From Aliivibrio salmonicida LFI1238 (lineage in GTDB: Bacteria; Pseudomonadota; Gammaproteobacteria; Enterobacterales; Vibrionaceae): a stretch of 64,000 bases of DNA. The DNA is taken from contig NC_011313.1 of assembly GCF_000196495.1 (NCBI RefSeq), forward strand, positions 1,054,001 to 1,118,000, given 5' to 3'. Below, one piece after another: positions 27,963 to 37,150 of this stretch (position 1 is the stretch's first letter; the number at the start of each line of letters is the position of its first letter). Under the pieces are notes generated by a model, which was not told the DNA's origin, did no database searches, and saw only the letters and a program-made list of their open reading frames with translations. Made by a program: the position numbers and the translations under genes.

Positions 27963-28686
27963 ATGTTTACTACTTTATCTCGACGTAATTTTTTAAAACA
28001 AACGGCTTGTGTTAGCTGGAGCTGTTGCTGGGGGAGTGAAAGGCATTGCCTCAACGATCAAAGCAGGAAGTGGAATGTCTTTTGCGCATAAAGCGTGGGG
28101 ATCAAAAACATTTATTAAAATTACAGGCTTTTCTAATAAAAATATATTGGGTCAAATATCCCAAGCTCCAGCCATCAAGTTTGCGGGTCTATCTGCTGAC
28201 ATGGTTGGCGTCGTTGGGGCTTCAATGGTGATGGCGGCGACGGTACAAGATGATAAAAAGCTGAAATTATGGGGTTCAATCATTAAATTCGGTGGTGGAG
28301 TTTCTAAAGGGATCATTAAAACCGTGGATAACTGGAACCCTAAGCTAGTGACGTCATTTACCGGGAAATCGTTTGGTAAAACAAAGCAGAGTTGGATCAA
28401 ATCAGACAAAAAATTTGATATGAGAGTCGATTGGGCAAAACGAGGTCTTTCTGTTTCTAAAGACCCTTGGTCAATTACCGATCAAATTATTGCTCAAACA
28501 CAAGGGAACAGCAGTTCAAGTGCTTCTGAGGTTACTCAATCTTCATCTGTCTTTGTGTCGAATTCTGCCGCTCATTCGCCTCAAGTAATTAATGCATTAC
28601 AACAAGGTATTAATCAAAGACAAGGTTTTTATTCCCGCTTTGTTGATAACACGATTGGTGATGGGCTTCTTATTGGTGCAGCCTAA
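27963..28686 (+). pseudogene. ORF with Tat-like start, frameshifted, directly after the YD/RHS gene
   Basis: The ATG at 27963 has GAGG seven bases upstream and begins MFTTLSRRNFLKQTA, a perfect twin-arginine motif. Near 28004-28009 the frame breaks. The next frame continues with VLAGAVAGGVKGIAS, which would complete the hydrophobic core, and runs to 28686 (about 225 codons). The rest has glycine-rich hydrophobic stretches (GLSADMVGVVGASMVMAAT, FGGGVSKGIIKTV), a basic middle and a Ser-rich tail. It is also in frame with the RHS gene across its TGA, so it could instead be the lost tip of that protein. No family is recognised. Confidence 0.5.
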
Positions 28687-28798
28687 ACGTAATAAAGGAT
28701 GTGTATTTTAAGGAACGCTTATATTGGAGAGGTGTGGCTGAAATAAGTAGTAAATAATGAGTGTATTTTTCAACTAAATTAAAAAGGAAGTTTATCTT

Positions 28799-29740
28799 AT
28801 GAGAAAGTTTATATTTACATCAAGTGTCTTTTTATCTGCACTTGTTTCATTAAATGTGTACTCGAATCCACCAGGCTCATGGGTTCGAGATTTGAGGATA
28901 GTATCTGACAGCGGGTTAGGTAATACAGACATATACGCGAATGGTAATATGCAAGCGGCACTAGATATTATTTATGATCTTGAGCCTGGGTATTCATTAA
29001 AAAGCGTGACACTAAAAAAATACAATACAGGGCAAGATTTAGATGATTGGGAACAATCTTCGCACGAAAATAAATATCTGCATAATATTGGTGGGCAACG
29101 AATTGGTCATTTAAGAAGTTCTAAATTTGTACAGCGCTATTTATCGACAAGTTCGCCAAGATCAGTGTCTGTGTGCGTTGAATTAACAGCAAGTAAAGAG
29201 GGACAAGATTTCACTACTTCAACATGTGAGCCTGGAACTAACCAAGCAAGTGTGTTTGTTAATGCAATCAACCCCGTGTATCTAACAAAAAATAACTTTG
29301 AGCTTTTGCCGTGGGATATATCTTCCGAAATAGATGACTACGAATATCAGCATACGCTAAATCAACCGACAGGAATTTTAACTCAAGAGATTAGGGAGCA
29401 AGTATTAAGAAAAACAAGCGAAACACCGACTATTTTAGATATTGAAGTTGATCATCTTTTATCAGAGAGCACATCTACGCTTTATTTACAGGATAGTCTA
29501 ATTAGTAAATATGGAAGTACAACGCCGACAAGTGACGATCCGTATCATTTATCGCATATTATGGCTTGGGCGGTATTGCCGAATATGGGTGTTAATAAAA
29601 TTAAATACGTTGAGTCTACTGGTTGGAATAATTTTAATGCCCTTACTTTAGAAAAAAACATACCTTATGCATTTAAAAGTGATCCAAACTATTTGTTCTC
29701 AATTATCACTGAAATTATGAGATTAGATAGAGGAAAGTAT
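28799..29740 (+). pseudogene. Secreted protein of unknown function, truncated by IS91 copy 2
   Basis: About 314 codons with a Sec signal peptide (MRKFIFTSSVFLSALVSLNVYS). Beta-rich N-terminal region, then two cysteines (VCVELTAS and TSTCEPG). The 3' end runs into the IS91 left end, which adds E-Q and a stop, so the natural C-terminus is gone. AAAAGGAAG precedes the start. It follows the YD/RHS locus in the same direction and may belong to the same accessory island. No family is recognised. Confidence 0.6.
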
Positions 29741-31183
29741 GAACAATAGGCGCCTACGGCGCAAATCAAAAGGACTCAACCTCTTCCATTGTTGCCAATA
29801 AATCGTTTATCCTATCGCCATGCACGCATATAAACCCCTGAAACAATTATTTAATAGTCAAAATAACTGGCTTAAATTTCTTCATAATAACAAAGCTAAC
29901 CTAAGAGCGGTCGTGATTGAAAATGTCACAAAGATGCTGTCCTGTGGGACAGCGGCTTTTGGCTCTCGCGAATATCATTGTTGCAACCCTGACTGTACCC
30001 ATATCAAATATATTCACCAAACCTGTAAATCTCGAGCGTGCAGTAGCTGTGGCATGAAAGCCACAGAGCGATGGATACAAAAGCAACAACATGTCTTCCC
30101 TGAATGCGAATATCAACACATCACCTTTACCCTTCCAAACACGCTATGGCCTATCTTTCGTCATAACCGTTGGCTGTTAAATAAATTATTCAAATGTGCT
30201 GCAAACATTCTGCTGGGATGGGCAAAAGATAAAGGAATAGATGTCGGTATCTTTTGTGCTCTTCATACTTACGGTCGAAAACTGAATTGGAATACGCACT
30301 TACATTTATCGGTCACTCGTGGGGGAATTTGTGAACGTACCGGTTTATGGAAACCCATTTACTTCCAAATGAAAACGACAGAGCCTTGTTGGAGAGCGGC
30401 TATCGTCAGTTTATTGGGTAAGGCTTATTATGAGCTTGATTTATCAAGCGAAGAATGCCCCTATATCCGTAATAAAACGGATTGGTCACGCTTTTTAAGC
30501 AGTCAATATAATCGTCGTTGGAAGCTTCATTTTGCTAAAAAGACAAATAATGTAAAACCGACGATGAACTATCTTGGTCGGTATTTAAAACGGCCCCCAA
30601 TTTCAGCGTCACGTTTAAGTCATTACGCCAAAGGCGGAATGATAACGTTTAATTATTTAGACCATCGAACAGGAACAACAGACAGCCTAACATTATCACC
30701 AGAAGAGATGATAAGACGGATAGTAGAGCACTATCCTGATAAACATTTCAAGATGATCCGATACTACGGTTTTTTATCAATGCGTCGTCGTGGAGAAGCT
30801 CTGCCTAGAGTTTATGCAGCTTTAGGTATGACAATAGAAGCTGAGCCGAAAATGCCAGGGTATGCCGCAATGTTAAAAGGATATGTAAAAGTAGATCCGT
30901 ACGAATGTATTTTATGTGAAAGTCGTCTGGTGTTTACGAATTTCCGAGTCGGAAATTCGGTCAATGATTTAGTCACCCATGCGATAGTTCAGTCAGAATT
31001 GAGGGCAGCATAATAAGGTTTGTAGGATAAGTGTATCTAAAACTCATGAAATAGGGCTAAAACAGTTATAAAATCCCCGATAATTATATTTTCGATACCT
31101 TTTAAAAAAACAGCGATGGTGAAATTGGCTTTTTTAGACGGGCCAATGCTAACTCAGCAACATTCAAATTCCTTACCTTCAAG
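29741..31183 (+). mobile_element. IS91-type insertion sequence, copy 2, complete
   Basis: 1,443 bases, same ends as copy 1. The right end is joined to IS66 tnpB at CAAG. The undisturbed tnpB (for example 60339-60342) has CAAG at exactly this place, so CAAG is the target base group beside the right end. The left flank is an unrelated chromosomal gene, so the sequence to the left was deleted or exchanged. Confidence 0.9.
29820..31013 (+). CDS. IS91-family rolling-circle transposase (copy 2)
   Basis: 397 residues with zinc-ribbon cysteines, the HUH site H160-L-H162 and the tyrosine pair Y251/Y255. It has the Trp at 118 that copy 1 lacks. It is likely the fuller version, and therefore a candidate active source of the other copies. 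Confidence 0.94.
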   Translation: MHAYKPLKQLFNSQNNWLKFLHNNKANLRAVVIENVTKMLSCGTAAFGSREYHCCNPDCTHIKYIHQTCKSRACSSCGMKATERWIQKQQHVFPECEYQHITFTLPNTLWPIFRHNRWLLNKLFKCAANILLGWAKDKGIDVGIFCALHTYGRKLNWNTHLHLSVTRGGICERTGLWKPIYFQMKTTEPCWRAAIVSLLGKAYYELDLSSEECPYIRNKTDWSRFLSSQYNRRWKLHFAKKTNNVKPTMNYLGRYLKRPPISASRLSHYAKGGMITFNYLDHRTGTTDSLTLSPEEMIRRIVEHYPDKHFKMIRYYGFLSMRRRGEALPRVYAALGMTIEAEPKMPGYAAMLKGYVKVDPYECILCESRLVFTNFRVGNSVNDLVTHAIVQSELRAA

Positions 31184-32808
31184 GTTTTGATATCTTAGGA
31201 CATCAACCGGTACATTATCAAACAACCCTTTAAATAGTTGATTCTCAGTCAAGAATAGGAGGCAACCGATTGATTACCTGTATTATCGTTATATAGTCAT
31301 CTACATGACTGATAAAATAAAACCACTTCCTGATACCATTGACGAGCTGAAAGCACTTGTGCTTCAGCTTGAAAATAAATATAACCGTCTTCTAGAGCAA
31401 TTTCGGCTGGCTCAACATCAGCGCTTTGGTAAAAGCAGTGAATCTGACTCGACTCAATTTGATTTATTCAATGAAACAGAAGAAGAAATCATCATTGAAA
31501 ATGATGACACACAAACGATTACCTACACTCGTCAAAAGCCAAAACGCCAACGCTTACCTGAAGACTTACCGCGTACTGTTATTATCCACGACATAAAAGA
31601 TAAAACTTGTAAGTGTTGCGGTCTAGAGATGCATGCGATGGGTAAAGACATCAGTGAAAAGTTGGAATTTGTACCAGCTAAAGTGGAAGTTATTCAACAT
31701 GTTCGTCCTAAATATGCTTGCCGAAATTGTGAAAAAAACAATACTTCAGTAGACATTAAACAAGCCCCAATGCCAGCGTCACCAATCCCTAAAGGGATTG
31801 CGACCGCAAGTTTACTTGCTCAAATTATTACGGCTAAATTTCAATACAGTCTTCCACTTTATCGTCAAGAAACGTTATTTCAGCAATGGGGTATCATTAT
31901 TGGACGGCGAACGATGGCGGATTGGTTAATAAAATGCTCGGTACTATTTACCCCTCTTAATAACGAGTTACATCGTATTTTGCTTGAACAACCCACTCTG
32001 CATTGTGATGAAACAACGGTAAATGTGTTGGATGTTGAAAAAGCAAAATGTTATATGTGGGTCTACTGCTCTGGCTATGATTCTCCAGGCTCTGGTGTTT
32101 TGCCTGGAATTGTACTTTATGATTATCAATCTAGCAGGCATGGCTACCATCCAGTTAACTTTTTAAAAGGTTATAACGGGTATTTACATACCGATGGTTA
32201 CCAAGGTTATGAACAAACTGAAGCGATTTTAGTTGGCTGTTGGGCACACGCACGTCGACGATTTATTGAGGCTCAACGTGTTCAAGTAAAAGGGAAAACA
32301 GGGAGTGCAGATTGGGTATTGAGTAAAATCCAAAAGCTATACCGGATCGAATCGTTATTAAAAGAGGCTTCCCCTGAAGCCAAGTATGTTGCTAGGCAGA
32401 CAGAAGCCCGCGATTTACTTAAAGAGCTCCGTGATTGGCTTGATAGCGCAGTTAGTCGAGTATCACCTAAAACAAAATTAGGTGAGGCGATTAGCTATAC
32501 ATTAAATCAATGGGATAAATTAGTTCGTTATATTGATGATGGATTGTTATCTATTGATAACAATCGAGCAGAGCGAGCGGTTAAACCGTTTGTTATCGGC
32601 CGGAAAAACTGGTTATTTTCGGGTTCAACGGCTGGTGCAGATTCAAGTGCAATGCTTTACAGCATTGTAGAAACAGCAAAGGCAAACGGATTAATCCCTT
32701 ACGATTATATTAGGTATTGTCTAGATCGTTTATGTGTTGGATCGCCAGATATCGATTCACTTTTACCTTGGAATGTAAAAGACAAGGTGTAGTTCCCCGC
32801 ACGCTTAC
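31184..32808 (+). mobile_element. IS66 partial copy: tnpB tail, complete tnpC and right end
   Basis: 1,625 bases. The first 50 are the 3' end of tnpB (to about 31233), truncated by the IS91 right end. tnpA and most of tnpB are gone. The right end is intact at 32808 and is followed by CTTGGCTT, the complement of the flank at 13487. Confidence 0.93.
31305..32792 (+). CDS. tnpC: IS66 transposase TnpC (copy B)
   Basis: A full 495-residue frame identical to copy A. Without tnpA, tnpB and the left end, the element cannot move on its own, but the protein could act on the other copies. Convergent with the tnpC fragment to its right. Confidence 0.93.
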   Translation: MTDKIKPLPDTIDELKALVLQLENKYNRLLEQFRLAQHQRFGKSSESDSTQFDLFNETEEEIIIENDDTQTITYTRQKPKRQRLPEDLPRTVIIHDIKDKTCKCCGLEMHAMGKDISEKLEFVPAKVEVIQHVRPKYACRNCEKNNTSVDIKQAPMPASPIPKGIATASLLAQIITAKFQYSLPLYRQETLFQQWGIIIGRRTMADWLIKCSVLFTPLNNELHRILLEQPTLHCDETTVNVLDVEKAKCYMWVYCSGYDSPGSGVLPGIVLYDYQSSRHGYHPVNFLKGYNGYLHTDGYQGYEQTEAILVGCWAHARRRFIEAQRVQVKGKTGSADWVLSKIQKLYRIESLLKEASPEAKYVARQTEARDLLKELRDWLDSAVSRVSPKTKLGEAISYTLNQWDKLVRYIDDGLLSIDNNRAERAVKPFVIGRKNWLFSGSTAGADSSAMLYSIVETAKANGLIPYDYIRYCLDRLCVGSPDIDSLLPWNVKDKV

Positions 32809-33888
32809 CTTGGCTTCAGGGGAAGCCTCTTTTAATAACGATTCGATCCGGTATAGCTTTTGGATTTTACTCAATACCCAATCTGCACTCCCTGTTTTCC
32901 CTTTTACTTGAACACGTTGAGCCTCAATAAATCGTCGACGTGCGTGTGCCCAACAGCCAACTAAAATCGCTTCAGTTTGTTCATAACCTTGGTAACCATC
33001 GGTATGTAAATACCCGTTATAACCTTTTAAAAAGTTAACTGGATGGTAGCCATGCCTGCTAGATTGATAATCATAAAGTACAATTCCAGGCAAAACACCA
33101 GAGCCTGGAGAATCATAGCCAGAGCAGTAGACCCACATATAACATTTTGCTTTTTCAACATCCAACACATTTACCGTTGTTTCATCACAATGCAGAGTGG
33201 GTTGTTCAAGCAAAATACGATGTAACTCGTTATTAAGAGGGGTAAATAGTACCGAGCATTTTATTAACCAATCCGCCATCGTTCGCCGTCCAATAATGAT
33301 ACCCCATTGCTGAAATAACGTTTCTTGACGATAAAGTGGAAGACTGTATTGAAATTTAGCCGTAATAATTTGAGCAAGTAAACTTGCGGTCGCAATCCCT
33401 TTAGGGATTGGTGACGCTGGCATTGGGGCTTGTTTAATGTCTACTGAAGTATTGTTTTTTTCACAATTTCGGCAAGCATATTTAGGACGAACATGTTGAA
33501 TAACTTCCACTTTAGCTGGTACAAATTCCAACTTTTCACTGATGTCTTTACCCATCGCATGCATCTCTAGACCGCAACACTTACAAGTTTTATCTTTTAT
33601 GTCGTGGATAATAACAGTACGCGGTAAGTCTTCAGGTAAGCGTTGGCGTTTTGGCTTTTGACGAGTGTAGGTAATCGTTTGTGTGTCATCATTTTCAATG
33701 ATGATTTCTTCTTCTGTTTCATTGAATAAATCAAATTGAGTCGAGTCAGATTCACTGCTTTTACCAAAGCGCTGATGTTGAGCCAGTCGAAATTGCTCTA
33801 GAAGACGGTTATATTTATTTTCAAGCTGAAGCACAAGTGCTTTCAGCTCGTCAATGGTATCAGGAAGTGGTTTTATTTTATCAATCAT
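32809..33888 (-). pseudogene. tnpC: IS66 tnpC, 5' part only
   Basis: 360 codons from ATG 33888. The third base group of the start differs from other copies (MIDKIK instead of MTDKIK). The frame runs on past 32809 into the reverse strand of the neighbouring IS66 and stops at 32710, so the apparent 392-residue product is chimeric. The Glu of the DDE triad is missing. Confidence 0.9.
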
Positions 33889-33959
33889 GTAGATGACTAT
33901 ATAACGATAATACAGGTAATCAATCGGTTGCCTCCTATTCTTGACTGAGAATCAACTAT

Positions 33960-34307
33960 TTAAAGGGTTGTTTGATAATGTACCGGTTGATGTCCTAAGA
34001 TATCAAAACCTTGTAATAGCAGTGTCAGTTGCTGCTCTGATAATGCTAACGTATCGTTATTTATATTTCGTGGCCATTTGAAGCGGTCTTCATCTAATCG
34101 CTTGTACCATAAAGCGAATCCTGTTTTATCCCAATACAATATTTTGAGTTTATCACGAGGCTTATTGCAAAATATAAATAGAGCATCACTAAACGGTGAT
34201 AGTTGCATTTCTTGCTCAACAATCACGACAAGGCCATTAATGGCCTTGCGAAAATCGACAAAATCACGATGAAGATAAATGGTGGAAACATCAGTAAATA
34301 CATTCAT
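33960..34307 (-). CDS. tnpB: IS66 accessory protein TnpB (split copy)
   Basis: 115 residues, identical to the other TnpB copies. Overlaps tnpA by 4 bases. Intact although its element is split. Confidence 0.92.
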   Translation of the reverse strand: MNVFTDVSTIYLHRDFVDFRKAINGLVVIVEQEMQLSPFSDALFIFCNKPRDKLKILYWDKTGFALWYKRLDEDRFKWPRNINNDTLALSEQQLTLLLQGFDILGHQPVHYQTTL

Positions 34308-34618
34308 GATTGATACCCTTTTAATAAGAGTCCTATCCAGTGAGGTTCAGTATTAGCTGGCAATGTTAATCGCAATTTTCCGATAGAAAGTTGAATATCT
34401 GGTAATTGTGGAGTGGCGATGATAGTTGATGTTAACGCTTCTACTTTCAAGAAAGTAGAAGCGTTAATCTTTTGTTTCCATCGTGCTTTACGTGCACTAA
34501 ATGTCTTTGGCAGAATATTATGGTTACGACAAAATTCAGCGGCACTAAGCTTGCTAGATTGCTGAGATTCAAATAGAGCGTGCCATTGCTCTGGTGTTCT
34601 CTTTTTATCTTTTTGCAT
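34304..34618 (-). CDS. tnpA: IS66 accessory protein TnpA (split copy)
   Basis: 104 residues, identical to copy A. Intact although its element is split. Confidence 0.9.
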   Translation of the reverse strand: MQKDKKRTPEQWHALFESQQSSKLSAAEFCRNHNILPKTFSARKARWKQKINASTFLKVEALTSTIIATPQLPDIQLSIGKLRLTLPANTEPHWIGLLLKGYQS

Positions 34619-34733
34619 AATTACGTTCTCGTTAAATGAAAGATCGTAAGATACGCATAATGAATTTTATTTGTTAGGTGTAGTTCCCCGCACGCTTACA
34701 AAAAGCTGATTAACACTAACGATTAAAATAAAA

Positions 34734-34764
34734 AAGCCTCTTAAGGAAATTAAGAGGCTTTTTA
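34734..34764 (-). terminator. Terminator of the PTS operon
   Basis: Stem AAGCCTCTTA / TAAGAGGCTT with a 7-base loop and A/T runs on both sides, located 19 bases after the IIBC stop. The IS66 copy ends about 35 bases further, so the operon is spared. Confidence 0.88.
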
Positions 34765-34782
34765 TTGATTAATGTAAATTAT

Positions 34783-36186
34783 TTATTTTAAATTATCTTG
34801 AATCAATGATAAGGCTGTTTTCATCGCACCTTTCGTTGAACATTCAACTTGGCGAATATTCGTGAAACGCTCGCCTTCTTTTACTGGAATATCGTGAGCA
34901 AGGATGATGAACTTCGCGTTCGCAACATCTTTTGCCGTCAGTTTATTCATTAAACCATTAGAACCTTGTGTCTCAACTTTAATCTTGATACCTGCTGCTG
35001 CACCCGCTTTTTCTAGCGCTTTTGCTGCCATAAATGTGTGAGCAACACCTGAAGGACAACAAGTAACTGCAAGAACATCGTACTCGCCTTCACCAGCAAC
35101 TGGTGTCGCTGTTTGTGCTTGTACTGGAGCTGCTGCAACGGTTTCATTCTCTTCAACATAAACTGGCTTCCAGAAGCCAACAATTAATGCCGTTGTTAGT
35201 GAGCCTAAAACAATACCAACTACGTACATTGGGATGTTGCTAGAGACAGGTGCTGTAATTAATCCCCCCCAAGGTGCGTGAAGTAAAACATCAGTCATAA
35301 AGCCGAACACACAACCCACCATACCACCAGCAACAATAGACGGAAGAACACGCATTGGATCATTTGCAGCGAATGGGATAGCACCCTCAGAAATACCAAT
35401 TGAACCCATGATTGCTGCTGCTTTACCTGCTTCTTGCTCTTCTTTAGAGAATTTCTTCTTAAACATGAAAGTAGCAAGTGCCATACCTAGCGGCGGAGTA
35501 CAAATCGCGATACCAACACCACCCATCAACCATGGTTGTGTGTTTACTTGAGTTTGAGCGAACAAGGTTGCCACTTTATTGATTGGGCCACCCATATCAA
35601 ATGCCGTCATGCCACCAAGAATCGCACCAAGAACCACTTTAGAAGAACCCGCCATTGATGCTAAGAATTCGTTCATCACGATCATGAATGAAGAGATAGC
35701 TGCGCCTAGGCCCCACATTACTATACCCGCAGATACCAATGTACCAACTAGAGGGTAGATAAAGTAAACCCCTAATGCACTTAGATGCGCAGGAATAGGA
35801 AGCTTCTTAAGTTGAAGAACCACACCACCAGCGATGAAGCCTGCAACGATACAACCAAGGAAACCACCCCCTAAATCAGCCATGATACCTGATGCAATAA
35901 AAGCAGGAGCTAGTGCAGGTTTATCAGCAATTGAGTAGCCAATAAAACCACCAAGGATGATTGGAAAAAGAACTAAACCTTTAATAGCAATAGTCGAAAT
36001 ATCAGCCAGAACACCTGTATCAGGAACCGCGCCTTTACCTGTTGCCATTACCGTTAGCGCTAATAAAACCCCACCAGCAACCACGAATGGAAGCATGTGA
36101 GACGTACCAAAAAGTAAGTGCCCTTTAAGGGTAGACAATGTTTTTTTCCAATCACTTGGACTTTGCGTTGCAGTCATCGTTGACAT
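34783..36186 (-). CDS. Fructose-family PTS permease, fused IIC-IIB
   Basis: 467 residues. Residues about 20-345 form the membrane IIC domain (GTSHMLPFVVAGGVLLAL, GGFLGCIVAGFIAGG, TAFDMGGPINKVA, GSIGISEGAIPFAANDP). An Ala/Pro-rich linker leads to IIB from about 365, with phosphorylated Cys in VTCCPSGVAHTFMAAKALE. It imports and phosphorylates a hexose or related sugar using phosphate from the IIA protein encoded just upstream. The sugar is not determined; the arrangement resembles FrwC/B or mannose/2-O-mannosylglycerate-type members. Confidence 0.9.
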   Translation of the reverse strand: MSTMTATQSPSDWKKTLSTLKGHLLFGTSHMLPFVVAGGVLLALTVMATGKGAVPDTGVLADISTIAIKGLVLFPIILGGFIGYSIADKPALAPAFIASGIMADLGGGFLGCIVAGFIAGGVVLQLKKLPIPAHLSALGVYFIYPLVGTLVSAGIVMWGLGAAISSFMIVMNEFLASMAGSSKVVLGAILGGMTAFDMGGPINKVATLFAQTQVNTQPWLMGGVGIAICTPPLGMALATFMFKKKFSKEEQEAGKAAAIMGSIGISEGAIPFAANDPMRVLPSIVAGGMVGCVFGFMTDVLLHAPWGGLITAPVSSNIPMYVVGIVLGSLTTALIVGFWKPVYVEENETVAAAPVQAQTATPVAGEGEYDVLAVTCCPSGVAHTFMAAKALEKAGAAAGIKIKVETQGSNGLMNKLTAKDVANAKFIILAHDIPVKEGERFTNIRQVECSTKGAMKTALSLIQDNLK

Positions 36187-36209
36187 AAGAAGTATTCCTA
36201 AAAGTGTAA

Positions 36210-36641
36210 TTAATTAGTCAGTAGGTCTAAAATTTCTTGTTCCGTTGTCGCCTTGTGCATGTCGGCAATTAGGTCATCGCCAAATTTTTCAAACAAAGCT
36301 TGTAGAGCATAAATGTGGTGATCACCGCTTTCTGGTGATGCAATCATGAAAAATACCGTAGGTTGGTCGTCTTCAGCATCGTATTCAATCGCTGCTTTTG
36401 ATACGCCGATGGCAATCGCAGGAGTAATAACCGCAGAATGTTTCGCATGAGGGTACGCTATACCCATATCAGAAGTAACACATTGAGATTCGCGAGCCTG
36501 AATACCTTCTAAAAAGTTTTCTTTATTATTAATTCTGTTGTTTTTAAATAGCATTTCAGCTAATTCAGAAAATACACCTTCTTTTGTAGTTGCATCTAAA
36601 TTAAGTTTAATTAAGTCTGTATTCACTAATGTAGTAATCAT
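36210..36641 (-). CDS. Fructose-family PTS IIA component
   Basis: 143 residues, PTS_IIA-2 domain, with the phosphorylated histidine in MGIAYPHAK (His65). It receives phosphate from HPr and passes it to the IIB domain encoded 23 bases downstream. Together they make a complete IIA plus IICB system. AAAAAGGAAAAAA precedes the start. Confidence 0.92.
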   Translation of the reverse strand: MITTLVNTDLIKLNLDATTKEGVFSELAEMLFKNNRINNKENFLEGIQARESQCVTSDMGIAYPHAKHSAVITPAIAIGVSKAAIEYDAEDDQPTVFFMIASPESGDHHIYALQALFEKFGDDLIADMHKATTEQEILDLLTN

Positions 36642-37101
36642 TTTTTTCCTTTTTAATAAAAGAAGTTAAATTTAAAATTTAGCTTAGAAAGCTAACCACT
36701 CAAACTCACAACATCACTATATGAGCTTTTCACTTCACATAAAATATTTAGAAGACATGTATTTCGTCATGAAAATAGTAACGACATTCAAGTGGTTACG
36801 AATTGATGTATAGATAATATGAATTTATTCGATTATTGGTAAGTCGATATTTAAAGCATTTACTGGACTTTTGTACCGTCAAATCTAAAGTGTGAGATTA
36901 GTAACAATTATTGAACTAGAAAGGTAAAAATTAGCTTTTACGTGTATTTAAAGACGATTCAATAGTGATTGAAATCACTGTTAATAAGTGAACCAAAGCA
37001 TTAATTAGATATTGATCACAAAATAATTAACGTTATACGGCATTAATTAATATATTTATTAATAAAGTGAAATATAAGAAACTCTATATTCTATTCATAA
37101 A
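36642..37101. other. AT-rich gap upstream of the PTS operon
   Basis: About 460 bases without a gene. It holds the PTS promoter region. No regulator gene is linked. A TGATCACAAAAT stretch at about 37013 hints at half a CRP site but lacks the other half. Confidence 0.4.
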
Positions 37102-37134
37102 AAAGCCGTTGATGATTATCAACGGCTTTTTTAC
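37102..37134 (-). terminator. Terminator of the diguanylate cyclase gene
   Basis: A perfect 12-bp stem AAAGCCGTTGAT / ATCAACGGCTTT with 4-base loop and A/T runs on both sides. Confidence 0.92.
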
Positions 37135-37150
37135 GCGATTTACCTATTGC

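Larger units (their letters stand above)
32809..34699 (-). mobile_element. IS66 partial copy: tnpA, tnpB and 5' part of tnpC
   Basis: 1,891 bases in the minus orientation, cut at CTTGGCTT within tnpC, where the end of the neighbouring IS66 begins. It is the other half of the fragment at 13487-13918. The outer end at 34699 is flanked by AAAAAGCT, unlike any other flank in the window. Confidence 0.92.

Noticed and set aside
32710..33888. Apparent 392-residue complete TnpC
   Set aside because: Its last 33 codons are the reverse strand of the neighbouring IS66 end; the real part stops at 32809.
29741..34699. Composite transposon formed by IS91 and IS66 copies
   Set aside because: The elements are fused partial copies without passenger genes, and the flanks show recombination rather than joint movement.
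36960..37080. CRP site ahead of the PTS operon
   Set aside because: Only one half-site (TGATCACA) is present and its distance to the IIA start is large.
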